Source of the DNA: Paracentrotus lividus
Taxonomy: Eukaryota > Echinodermata > Echinoidea > Camarodonta > Echinidae
Length of the DNA: 64,000 bases
Direction of reading: 5' to 3'
Assembly (NCBI GenBank): GCA_940671915.1
Contig: CALNVZ010003432.1
Coordinates: forward strand, 5,348,487 to 5,412,486
The notes beneath the pieces were generated by a model. The model was not told the origin of the DNA. It made no database searches and saw only the letters and a list, made by a program, of their open reading frames with translations. The position numbers were made by a program, and so were the translations under genes. Numbering within the stretch: the first letter of the stretch is position 1; the number at the start of each line of letters is the position of its first letter. Positions 46,276-57,443 of this stretch are shown here, piece by piece.

Positions 46276-47030
46276 TATTTAATTGCATAAACAACAATTG
46301 TATCAAGTTATTTTAAGAACTGCTTTAGCTTGGTTTCGTTGATATTCGGAAATATCTTTATTGGAATAAAGTGACAATGCAATTGATATACTGTATATTT
46401 GCGTACTATTTTTTGTTTTCAAATAACTGTTCTCCTTTTGAGCTAGGAAGAGAGACCAACAAAGGAGAGAGAGACATGAAGAGAGAGAGAGAGAAGAGGG
46501 CATGACGAAAAGGGGAACTTACATTTGCGCTATTACAATAATGTGTTTCTTTTGTGTGTTTTGCTTGCTCGATCTAGTCAATACAAAATTGCAACACCGA
46601 CTCGAACGAAAGATGACGTAATTGTTGTTTAAAAAGTCATATGAAATCAGTGATAGGTATTTAAACACATTTTTTTTTTAATTGTACATTGAAAGGGATC
46701 ATCAATGTTCCAGATCAGTAGTTGGTCCAAGTGGGATTTTAGCAGAACTTTTTTAGTTCGTCAAGGCAGGGGCTGTCAGTGACAGCCCCCTGGTCAAGGT
46801 ACTCCACAGTGTTGCCAGTTTTATTCTATTTGGTGTATTGTTTTACTGCAGCTCTTTAACAAACAAACAACAAAAAAAAAAGCAGAAAAACATCCCTTTA
46901 TATTTTCACAAGGTTAAGGATATGACCAAGTAAAGCCCAAAGTTTGAAGAATGTCATTATAAACACTTAATTTTTATTAATTTTGTCAAATCTCATTTTT
47001 AACACACGGGGTCTATTGCGCTGTTTATAC
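45863..47030. other. Intergenic, no gene seen
   Basis: Contains a duplicated ACATGATGTGATGT segment (45962-46060), a T run of about 45 bases (46227-46273) and a short GA tract (46466-46500). No gene. Confidence 0.5.
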
Positions 47031-47038
47031 GGCTACAG

Positions 47039-48423
47039 CCCGATAGTCCGCGGGTCCGATAGTCCGCAGGTCCGATAGTCCGCGGGTCCGATAGTCCGCG
47101 GGTCCGTTAGTCCGCGGGTCCGTTAGTCCGCGGGTCCGATAGTCCGCGAGGGGGGGGGGGTGGTGATGTTTGTTACTCTGATGGTTTGTTAGTCCGAAAA
47201 TGGAAAAAGGTTCGTTAGTCCGAAAATGGAAAAAAGGTTCGTTAGTCCGAAAATGGAAAAAAGGTTCGTTAGTCCGAAAATGGAAAAAAGGTTCATTAGT
47301 CCGAAAATGAAATATACTTATTTTAATAACAAAAACGATGTTGTAATTGAAAAATGATCGGATATTATGCAATAAAAGACAGCGGAGGATCGATACATGT
47401 GTATTTTCGGGGCAAAGCATGTGTTGCATCAAGAAGTAGCGTGGATCAAGCATCTTGATTTTGATTTTATCTGAGCTATTGTAACTGCCAGAGCGAATGG
47501 ATTAGGAATGTTGGGGACTGTGCGTTGGTCATTCGCCTTTGTGAATAATCTTCAGATGGGGGGGGGGGGGGTTGGGTATGGGGGGAGTGTCATTATTTAA
47601 CAGCTTCTGCTGATCAAATTTGATTTTCGGAGAATTTATTTCACAAAATTATCAACGGCGACTTCTACTGATACACAATTATTTTCGCTTCTAAAATCTG
47701 ACCAAAAACAGTCCATCACTAAATAATTCATTCCGCTATTGTTTTCGTTCCGTCTTTATTTCATGAATAATTTTTTTCCCAACGTTATCGACGGCGACTT
47801 CTTCCGAATAAGAATAAGTTTCGCTACAAAAATCGGGCCGTTCTCACGCCATAACTAATTTTTGATTCCGCAATTGTATCCGTTCTACATTTATTTATGA
47901 AAGAAATTATTAATAAACTTTATTGGCGAAACTTATTCTTTATCGGAAAAAGTCGCCGCAGATAGTTTTTTAGACATAACCTTATTTCATTTTCGTAATG
48001 ACGGACCTTCGGGACTAACGAACCTTTTCTATTTTCGGACAAACGAACCCTTTTTTTCCATTTTCGGACTAACGAACCTTTTTCCATTTTCGCACTAACG
48101 AACCTTTTTTCCATTTTCGGACTAACGAACCTTTTTTCTATTTTCGGACTAACGAACCTTTTTCCATTTTCGGACTAACGAACCTTTTTTCTATTTTCGG
48201 ACTAACGAACCTTTTTCCATTTTCAGACTTGTCCATTTTCGGAATAACGAACCTTTTACTATTTTCGGAATGACGAACCTTCAGAGTAACAAACATCACC
48301 ACCCCCCACCCCCCCGCGGAACTTCGAGCCGCGGACTATCGGACCCGCGGACTAACGGACCCGCGGACTATCGGACCCGCGGACTATCGGACCCGCGGAC
48401 TAACGGACCCGCGGACTATCGGG
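47039..48423. mobile_element. Foldback element with layered tandem arrays (TU-like)
   Basis: Each arm has an outer array of 16-bp units (CCGATAGTCCGCGGGT, about seven copies at 47039-47150; its complement at 48335-48423) and an inner array of ~27-bp units (GGTTCGTTAGTCCGAAAATG and so on; 47185-47310 and, inverted, 48000-48275). The core holds GGCGACTTCT repeats in both orientations. Outside lie ACGGGGTC (47006-47013) and GACCCCGT (48426-48433), which may be the true tips. Outer tandem domain, inner domain and middle segment match the plan of TU elements described from sea urchins; I infer kinship by plan, not by sequence. No ORF. Confidence 0.8.
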
Positions 48424-48439
48424 ATGACCCCGTTTAGGC

Positions 48440-48560
48440 TTGGTCGGTCGCCCTCTCTGAAAATGCAATAGACAGTTCATGGTTGAGTCATATTCTGATG
48501 GTGCAATATTCAGTGTTTCTGATAAATAGTAAAACGATCATAGTTTTTGTCGGGGTAGTA
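48440..48560 (+). repeat. Satellite-like unit, left half
   Basis: CGCCCTCTCTG...TGGTTGAGTCATATTCTGAT...GATCATAGTTTTTGTCGGGGT matches the first half of the unit repeated at 57.0-61.6 kb. Its second half is found at 55552-55655, so the unit was split by the 7-kb insertion between them. Confidence 0.7.
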
Positions 48561-51038
48561 TGGTGGCCCTGAAGTACGCTGCGCGAGAAGAGACATATAT
48601 ACGGTCAATGCCGTACATTTTGTAACAATTGTGTAGCAATGTCCTAAAATATAGAACACCGCGGTGTGAACTTACGGTGAACCTTGAATTCACTCTTCAA
48701 CCAGCGCATCTGCGCCGAAAACCTCACATGTTTGATGCGATCTTACTTCCACGCCCCGAAAGTACGCTATTCGAAAACAAAGCATATTTGCGAACAATAT
48801 TTTTGGAGCGCATCTACGCCGTACAGTTTTGCGTTCATCGAGATTGCACAGCCCAGAAGTACGTTCACAAACACAAGACTTTTCTTGTTTTTGCCGTAGA
48901 CTTAGTCTGCAAGAACAGACCCTATTTGACAAATTGCAGTGTCGTGTGAAGCTAATTCGGCACACAAGTGAATCTAGTCGCAAATTGTGAACTCCATGCT
49001 ATAACTCTTGAACACCGTGTCGCAAACCTTGCAGTCATTACAGCAAACTATAAGTAGCTTGCCAAAGACTTTGCATATTATATTTTATTGCTGAAAACTT
49101 TTGAAATCTTTAAAGTGTTATTGGGAATGAAAAAAGAAAGAAATATATTGGGCCTATTGAATGGTAGAGAAGGACATGGTAGATGGAAAAGAAATACATG
49201 TAGTGAAAGAAGAGTGATAAAAGAATTTAAAAGAAAAGAAGAAAATAATAAGAAATGATATAGGGTATGATGAAAAGATCCAAATAAACACAAAAGGAAT
49301 TAATCATAAAAGAGGTTCCAAATCTATCTTAAACTTAAAAAGGACCGCCAAATTGATCTTACTTATTTGGGGTGCAAAAAAGACGCAAAATTCGTCTTTA
49401 AATTACGGGAGGGTAAGTTGATTATAAACGTAGGGGCCCTATACTATAGGCCCCCATCTGGTCATAAAATTATTTCTCTACATGATCCTCTCGTCCAGCA
49501 TTCTTAATACAACAATAATTAAAAGGCACTCTTCAAACACAAGGAGAAATCTAATTTAGAATCAATCCTCTCGAAAGAGTCAAGACTATAAATTGTTTAT
49601 TATGCTTGATGAGCAATTGTTATGGAAAGAACAGATTGCTTATAATATAGCCACGTATTCTGCGGGGGGGGGGGCTTTACGGGCCCGGGCCCCCCGGGTG
49701 GGCACCTGAAAGGGCGCCATAATGACCCCAAAGGGGCGCCAAATTGACCTTAGGGGACGCCGAATCGATCAAAATGTAAAAAAAAAAAAAAAAAATAATA
49801 AATAAAATAGATCGCCTGTTTTTCTGTTTAAACTTTTTTAAATATAGAAACAAGCGGTTCCTACTATTTTGGTTAGGCTCAAATATTAAGCCCCCTCCCT
49901 GAGCTGTCGTGTTTTTAGGAGGCTCCACTCCTCAAACCCGCCCCCCCCCCTCCCCCGGCTCCGAAGCGTAGACCTATGCATAACCCGTCAAGATTTTTCA
50001 ATGAGGCATTTTATCGCGCAACATCCCATTTTTATCGGAGGGGCATGATCAAGAAAGTGCAAAATATCTTTAAAATTTCATTTGCAATAAAGGCTTTGCA
50101 GATCGCCTTGAAACCCAATTCTTTAGTAAAGTTTACTGGCTATAGGCCTATATAAGCAATCTGTTCTTTCCATAACAATAATTGCTCATCAAGCATTATA
50201 GTCTTGACTATTTCGAGAGGATTGATTCTAAATTAGATTTCTCCTTGTGCTTGAAGAGTGCCCTTTAATTATTGTTGTATTAAGAATGCTGGACGAGAGG
50301 ATCATGTAGAGAAATAATTTTATGAGCAAATGGGGGCCTATAGTATAGGGCCCCCTACGTTTTTAATCAATATACCCTCCTGTAATTTAAAGACAAATTT
50401 TGCGTCTTTTTTGCACCCTGAATAGGTTTAAGATCAATTTGGCGGTACTCTTTGGCCCGTATTCTGTTACGTGGTTTAGAGTTGTACGGCAATTGACAAT
50501 AGAATCGAACAATAGCACCGTACGAGAAAAAACTCCCAGCACGAAAAAAAACTCCCAAACGTGTACAACTTCCGTACACTGGAAGTTTCTCGTGCACTGA
50601 AATGCACAAGATAAAACCGGAAATCCATTGAAATAATGACGCAACAATGATTGTTTGTAGCCGCTTTATCCTTTGACTGCCGAGGTTGTGCATTGTCGCT
50701 TGTCATGCATTTTTAAATATCACGTCTTATTCATTAACAATTCAGTGCCTGGGAAGGAACAATTACAGGGAGGTGAAAGGGAGTTTTATTCTTTTGAATT
50801 AATCTCCTAAATAGCTCCACGAATTTTTTCTTTCACAAATGTGAAGTGTCCATATTTGGCCAAAAGCAATGAAACGTTGAATTTGATTCCGATATCACGC
50901 TACATGCATGCGCAAAAGTCTCACGTTAGGTGCATGCGCACCAATCTTTCCTTATTACTATTTTGTATGTTTTTTTCTTCTTTTTTTTTTTTCTTATTGG
51001 GAGGGGCAAAAGTTGTAATAATGGGAAGGGGTGAAATG

Positions 51039-52300
51039 TCAGAAGCGGATCTAGAGGGGGGGGGGGGTTGGGGGGTTTCAACCCCCAAAAAAATCCGGGA
51101 CCATTTTTTTTTTTTTTTTAATCTTATCTTTTTTTTAACTTGTAATTATTTTATTTATTTATGTATTTATTTTATTTATCATTATCATCATCATTATTAT
51201 TATTATTATTTCTTTTTGGGGGGGAGAGAGGAGGGTGGGCGAGCAAATAGAAAGTACTAGAAAGTGCCTGTTTATTAATTCCATATATCTTTTAAAACCC
51301 AATATTTTCGGCTCGCGCTTCGCGCCGCGGAATAACTAAATTATAATGCACAAATAACTCAAATTTTGAGCTCAAATTTTCGGCTCGCGCTTCGCGCTCG
51401 CAGATACTTAATAGGGTCTACAAATACACAATTATCTAAAAAAAAATTAAATAATACTAGAAAGTGCCCTTTATTTATTCCATATATCTTAAAACCCAAT
51501 ATTTTCGGCTCGCGCTTGCGCTCGCTGATACTAATCATAATGCAGAAATAACTTAAATTTTGAGTTCAAAAATTTTCAGCTCGCGCTCGCGCTCGCAGAT
51601 ACTTAATAGGGTCTACAATACACAATTATCTTTTTAAAAGATTTTATTCCATATATCTTTTATAACCCAAAATTTTCGGCTCGCGCTTCGCGCTCGCTGC
51701 CTATCATAATGCATCAAAAAAACTCCAACTCTAAATTGTTTAAATAAATTCCTCGTTTTAGGTCAGTATAAGGCTATAAATCGGGGATTGTCCTAAAACT
51801 CGCGCCCGCTAAAAAAAAAAAAAAATTAATATCAGAAAGTGCCCCTTTATTTATTTCATATATCTTTTAAACACCAATATTTTTCGGCTCGCGCTTCGCG
51901 CTCGCTGATACTTAATCAATAATGCAGAAATAACTTCCAATTTTGAGTTCAAAATTTTAGCTCGCGCTTCGCGCTCGCAGATAAACTTAAATAGGGTCTA
52001 CAATACACAATTATCTTTTAAAAATATTAATACTAAAAAAGTGCCCCTATTATTTATTCCATATATCTTTTATAACCCAAAATTTTCGGCTCGCGCTTCG
52101 CGCTCGCTGTAATCATAATGCACAAAAATACTCCAACTCTAAAATTGTTTAAATTAATTCCTCGCTTTTAGGTCAGTATAGGCCTATAAAATCGGGGATG
52201 TCTAAAACTCGCGCTCCCGCTCGTTTGCTCGCTCCGCTCGCAAGATTTTTTTTTTCATCCCCTCAACCCCCTTGGAAAAAATCCTAGATCCGCCCCTGAA
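51039..52300. mobile_element. Element with GCGGATCTAGA-like ends and GCGCTTCGCGCTCG repeats
   Basis: TCAGAAGCGGATCTAGAGG at the left and CCTAGATCCGCCCCTGAA at the right are inverted ends, each next to poly-G or poly-C and CCCCCAA words. Between 51300 and 52240 there are about eight units of 75-150 bp, each with TTTTCGGCTCGCGCTTCGCG and CATATATCTTTTA. No ORF. Confidence 0.7.
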
Positions 52301-52948
52301 TGTAAATTTCCACTATTTAAATATTCAACTCTTACTTAGAGCCAACATAAACAATAAAACGTCAATGTTCATTAACAATATCCACTCTGCGTCGAAATCC
52401 CTACATCTATCAAATAAATTATAAATAAATATGGACCTTTGAAAGAATGGTGGAATTTGTTTCCATTCTTTTGTTGTTGTATTTTTTTTGTACATGTTGT
52501 ATGTATGTATGCTCGCTATATTTGTAAATGGACGCGGAAATTCTTCATTATTGATGATGAAAAATGTAATCCATTCTTAACAAGATATATTCATCAAAGC
52601 ACGGATTCATCTTTTCTTTGGAAGCCTTAGCGGTTCAGGTTATCGGCTGACATGGCACAATTGACAACGGACAAAAGGTTTTCAATTCCAGGGCGAACCA
52701 ATGCTGAATGAAACACTCTCTTTAGTATTTTGAATCCAATTTGCATAACTGTTGTGCTATCACTGACAAACACGTTTCTTGCTCTCACATAGCAACACAC
52801 TAATATATGCAAAAAAGGAAATCGAGTGGGCCTATTTTATGTCAAGTGCCATTAATAATCAGTTAATCTTGAAAGAAAATTAGTTTACATTTTCAGATTG
52901 AAAATGATATGGTGTTTTTCTCCTCTGTAGAAATTATGGACGTATAGG

Positions 52949-53230
52949 ATGGTACTCTGACGTCGCGGAGATGTCTCTGAGACCTTTCGAACACTCGGAG
53001 ACGCTCCGATAATTGTTTTATTATCATCAGGACGATCCACGACAGAAAAAAAAACCCACACAGATTCGTAAGAATGTCTATTTTCCCCTCGACTCAGAGA
53101 TATCGCGGAGATTCATGAGACGTCTGTGCGACCACTTTTAGATCTTTTCCCCGACAAAAATCAAAAACCGTATCAACCGCTCCCAAATCAGTCTCAAATC
53201 CAGTCTCATGGCAAAATCTTGAGATACCAT
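52949..53230. mobile_element. GAGACGTCTC-hairpin MITE, copy 3, worn
   Basis: ATGGTACTCTGACGTCGCGGAG at the left and TCTTGAGATACCAT at the right are degraded family ends; the body keeps GATGTCTCTGAGAC and CGACAGAAAAAAAA words. Nested inside the 3.8-kb element. Confidence 0.55.
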
Positions 53231-53235
53231 CATAA

Positions 53236-53787
53236 AGGTGTATCTCTCACCTTTGTCCCGCAGTTGATACCAACAGGACGTCCTCCGATATATAATTTTT
53301 TTTCTGTCGCGAGCATTCGCGGCGAATCCCGGGGAGACGGGGGGGGTGGACGTGTCCCCCTCCCTTCGATATTTTTAAGGGGATCGTCCCCCTTCGATTT
53401 TTAAAAATGAACAAATTTTTATGTAGTGATAGCTAGTGAAGCTAATAAAGAGTAAAATAGTATGTCAAATACAATGCTAAAAAGTTATCAAATAAGGCAG
53501 AAATTTTCCGTTCGCGCTTCGCGCTCGCAAATCATTTTCAATTAGTTTCTGCATAATTGTGCGAAGTATGCAAATTTTGAGTGTATTATTTTTCACCTTT
53601 GGGTGTTTCTGTCCCCCCCCACCCCCCCCCGCCTCCCCGTCGGAACATGAAATCGCCGCGCTTGGTCGTGGGAAATATCTCGGAGACGTCTCTGAGACGC
53701 TCGACAAAAAACATCCTAACAATTCAAAACCATTCTCAAATAGTATCAAACTAGTTCCAAATCCGTTTTCCAGGAATGACAAGTGAC
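53236..53787. mobile_element. GAGACGTCTC-hairpin MITE, copy 4, split by another element
   Basis: The left part (53236-53318) has GGTGTATCTCTCACC and CTGTCGCGAGC; the right part (53661-53787) has CTCGGAGACGTCTCTGAGAC and ends AGTGACTTGCACC. Between them lies the GCGGCGAT-ended element. Confidence 0.5.
53319..53660 (-). mobile_element. Element with GCGGCGAT ends, copy 2
   Basis: Reverse-oriented relative of 33852-34163: both have ATGAAATCGCCGCG, long C or G runs, GTGTATTATTTTTCACTT-like and GGGGATCGTCCCC words. It splits MITE copy 4 and is the innermost level of the nest. Confidence 0.65.
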
Positions 53788-54932
53788 TTGCACCATTAGT
53801 TATTGTTGCGTTTTGCGTCAGTTGTCCTGGTCTAACAAAATGTCAGGTCAAACTAATACTTCAATCGTGTCGGAAAATTCATTTTTGATGATTAACATCC
53901 AATTTTAATCCTAATAGTGGAGAGTTCTATAATGCACCTCATTATTAAACAAAGTTTTTAACAACATTTAACTTCAATGTTAACGAAAAATAGATAAATT
54001 AGCTTCCCTCGACATAAAACCCGCAAAGCCATATCAAATTCTAAAACCACCTATACCCCTATTTAGAATTCTTTAAATGTGTGTACATAAATGATCCCCG
54101 AATGACGTATCTGAATTACTTTCGCTACGATAGGCGCACCCTTCACTGAAGCTTCATAGAGAAGCGTGCAAAATCAGCGTTGCATTCTCGTCTCATTACC
54201 CTTACTATTTCGCTGCGACAGCACAACTCTAAACACCGCCAACAGAATACGGGCCTTTAAGTTAGATAAGATTTGGAACCTCTTTTATGATTAATTCCTT
54301 TTGTTTTATTTGGATCTTTTTCATTCATACCCTATATCATTTCTTATTATTTTCTTCTTTTTTTAAAATTTTTTATCACTCTTCTTCACTACATGTATTT
54401 TTTTCCATCTACCATTCTTTACCATATAATATTTCTTTCTTTTTTTCATTCCCAATAAACATTTTAAAGATTTCAAAAGTTTTCAGCAATAAAAATATAT
54501 GCAAGTCTTTGGCAAGGTTTTTATAGTTTGCTGTAATGACTGCAGAGTTTGCGACACGGTGTTCAAGAGTTTATAGCATGGAGTTCACAATTTGCGACTA
54601 GATTCACTTGTGTGCGAATTAGCTTCACACGACACTGTAATTTGTTAAATAGGGTCGTGCTTGCAGACTAAGTCTACGGCAAAAACAAGAAAAGACTTGT
54701 GTTTGTGAACGTACTTCTGCAGTGCAATCTCGATGAACGCAAAACTGTACGGCGTAGATGCGCTCCAAAAAATATTGTTCGCAATATGCTTTGTTTTCGA
54801 ATAGCGTACTTTCGGGCGTAAGTAAGATCGCATCAAAACATGTGAAGGTTTTCGGCGCAGATCGCTGTTGAAGAGTGAATTCAAGGTTCACCGTAAGTTC
54901 ACACCGCGGTGTTCTATATTTTAAGACATTAG

Positions 54933-55448
54933 TATCGTTCACACGGCAAGCCTTACTCCAAGTTACTCCAAGTGTCCTCGAGGACTATGGTTCTCGCAGG
55001 ACACTTGTGCAGTTAACTTGGAGTTAAGGCCCGTGTGAAACGAACTCGGTGTTTATCGTTCGTCGAGGACAAGTCGGGGTTTATGTTCTCGACAGATCTA
55101 GGGTTAAGGCTCGAAACTCCAAGCGGTGGGTGGGTCTCCGAATCGCGCGTTTGACCGTGTGACATCGATTTAACTTGGAGTTACTGGTTCTCGAGGATAA
55201 GAGTGACCTCTTGTAACGGTTAAACTTCCGGTTCAGTCAAGGGCCTTAGGCGAAATAAGTACAGGGAAATAAAAGTGCACGCTACATACAACTTGTATTT
55301 CCGTCATACGAAGCCCTCTCACTATCCTCGAGGATAACTATCCCCGAAGGAAAGCACTCCGTGTGAACGCAACTCGAGAACAAGCCGTCGGGTAAATTCT
55401 TAAGGATACAATCCCGAGGACTAAAACCCTTGATGGCCCATGTGAACA
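54933..55448. mobile_element. 516-bp MITE in the foldback right arm
   Basis: Ends TATCGTTCACACGG and CCATGTGAACA are imperfect inverted copies; TAG lies on both sides (54930-54932, 55449-55451). The body repeats TCCTCGAGGA and AACTTGGAGTTA palindromes. The left arm of the host foldback lacks it. A 3-bp duplication suggests the PIF/Harbinger group, as for 2743-3260. Confidence 0.65.
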
Positions 55449-55551
55449 TAGCTAATGCACACCAACAAAATTGTACAAAATGTACTGCATATGACCGATA
55501 CTATAAGTCCTTCTCGCGCAGAAACAACACGTACTATGCAGGGACCAACCA

Positions 55552-55655
55552 AAGTGTAGTGAACTCATATGAGCCTAGAGAACAACCGACTAAACCAAAC
55601 CATGAAAAAATTGTAGGGTGTCACTCAACTGTACCTAGAATCCAATACTCATCAA
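55552..55655 (+). repeat. Satellite-like unit, right half
   Basis: GTGTAGTGAACTCATATGAGCC, then CAACCGACTAAACCAA and CCAATACTCATCAA match the second half of the 57-61.6 kb unit and continue the left half at 48440-48560. Confidence 0.65.
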
Positions 55656-57045
55656 CTTTATATATATTGTATAAATGTTTTATTTTGATTGTAATTACTG
55701 GAGTTTTGATTGGTTTCTTGGGGGGTGGAGGGAAGAGAGCAAAGGGCAACATCACCCTTTAACTAATTCTGTTTGGTATTATGATTTTGTTTTATTTGCT
55801 CTTTTAGTTCATTTAGGTATATTTGTGACAAGGTTATAATCAAGTCACGTGTTGTTCAGGCCGAGTTTCTTTAATTTTCTTCTTCTTATATTTTGAATAT
55901 TATATCATTATTTAATACATGTTATATCTTTAAAAATTATTTGTACAATACATAGTATTCATAACTCAGTTGATTTACTTCTAACATAATTAAACCCCAA
56001 CCCATCTTGATGATTATTTTCTGTCTCGTTATAATCAGTAGTTGTTGGAGTCACTGGCAAAGAGAGAGAAACAAAAAAATGAATAATAAATATGACATTC
56101 ATGGTTGTGCGAATAAAAGTGAAGAGAGACAGAGAAAGGGAGTGTGTGTGTGTGTGTGTGGTGTGGTGGTGTGTGTGTGTGTGTCGCGTGTATGTGTGTG
56201 TGTGAGTGTGTGTGAGAAAGAGAGAGAGAGAGAGAGAGAGAGATTAGAAAGGGGAGAAGAGCAGTCCACAAAAGTATGGAAATAAGAGAGACATAGTGGG
56301 ATATAAATGTCAAGATGTCAAGATTACTTTATTGATTTTCTTTCATGTTTTCAAAAGTTAAACAGAATAATAATCAAATTAACAACATCAGTATGTAACA
56401 ATAGAATATTTGTCAAAAGTAACAGAGAAAACAATTATAAAGAAAATTCAGGAACCAGCAAGAAGCAAAGCTTGGTAAGGGCCGCTGGTCCCTTTAATAA
56501 TAAAAATAGATACAAAGTAACATTTTTTTATTTTTATTTTTTTAACTGAAAAATATCATGAAATAATTCATATTTAAATAAATTAATTGAATAATTCTTG
56601 CCCCAAGCCCAACACGATAAAAACTGACTAACAAGAGCAAGCCACTATCAACCAGTTAGCTACAGCCGGGATGAGGCAAGAAAAATAATTACAAAATTAT
56701 TATACAAAAAGAAGGAAAAAACAACAACTTAGAGAGACAAAAAAACGCAGGGAGGGGACTAGGGTGGGGAAGGGGGGGGAGTGTCCAAGATTTAGATAAT
56801 GAATTTTTTTTTATAATAAGTGTGCATGAAAAGTAAAGTGCTCTTTGGGTGTATTTGATCCTTGGTGATATCCGTCTGTCATTAGAGAAACAGAGTGAAA
56901 ATAAAGAAGAGAGTGAGAGAGAGAGATAGAGAGAGGAATGGGCAAGACAAATGTGAAATGCTGCTTTTATATACAATGTTTCACATAGTAAAGTATTTCT
57001 TTTGTGTGCTTGCTATTCTCCCCCCCCCCCCGAAATTAAACCTCA
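55656..57045. other. Intergenic with GT and GA microsatellites
   Basis: Holds a GTGTGT tract (56140-56215), a GA tract (56216-56243), a second GA tract (56908-56935), and a GA-rich stretch at 56700-56790. No supported gene. Confidence 0.5.
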
Positions 57046-57049
57046 TACT

Positions 57050-57412
57050 CTTGTATCGCCCTCTCTGTCAACAAATAGACAGTGGTTGAGTCATAATGAT
57101 GTTTGCAATATTCAGATTTCTGATAAATATTGAAATGATCATAGTTTCTGTCGGATGAGCCTGGTGTAAGTGAACTCGTTTGAGCCTGACAACCGACTTT
57201 AACCAATACATGAAAATGGTAGGGTTGTCTCGCTGGCACCAAACTTCGATACTCATCCTTTTGGTTCATGTGCTTTTTTTTTGGGGGGGGGGAGAGGAGG
57301 GGAGGGTATATCTTTTTTTTTTTTTCTATTTTGGTTTATTTGTGCAGGATTGGTGTTGTCCTCAGTTTTTTCTTTTTTTTTAATTCTTTTTATTTTATTT
57401 ATTTATTTATAT

Positions 57413-57443
<31 letters not shown>

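Larger units (their letters stand above)
50454..54255. mobile_element. 3.8-kb TIR element inserted in the foldback right arm
   Basis: Ends are inverted copies of about 35 bp starting GGCCCGTATTCTGTT; TTT flanks both sides (50451-50453, 54256-54258). The left arm of the host foldback keeps the uninterrupted sequence, which fixes the borders. The interior has no transposase frame and is largely made of other elements (51039-52300, 52949-53230, 53236-53787). Confidence 0.75.
48561..55551. mobile_element. Large foldback element with ~1.1-kb arms, itself split by two insertions
   Basis: The left arm is 48561-49655. The right arm is in three pieces: 50138-50453, 54256-54932 and 55449-55551, which together are the inverted copy of the left arm. 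Ends read TGGTGGCCCTGAAGTACG and, inverted, TGGTTGGTCCCTGCATAGTA. The loop (49656-50137) is GC-rich with repeats of GGGCGCC and runs of G, C and A. Short frames in the arms are not genes. No transposase; superfamily unknown and no clean target duplication. Confidence 0.75.

Noticed and set aside
48629-48949. 106-residue frame, with a near copy on the minus strand at 54625-54942
   Set aside because: The two are the same foldback arm seen twice; the frames differ in several places and have no recognisable domain.
50367-50706. 108- and 76-residue minus-strand frames
   Set aside because: They straddle the border between the foldback arm and the 3.8-kb insertion, so they cannot be an old gene, and show no domain.
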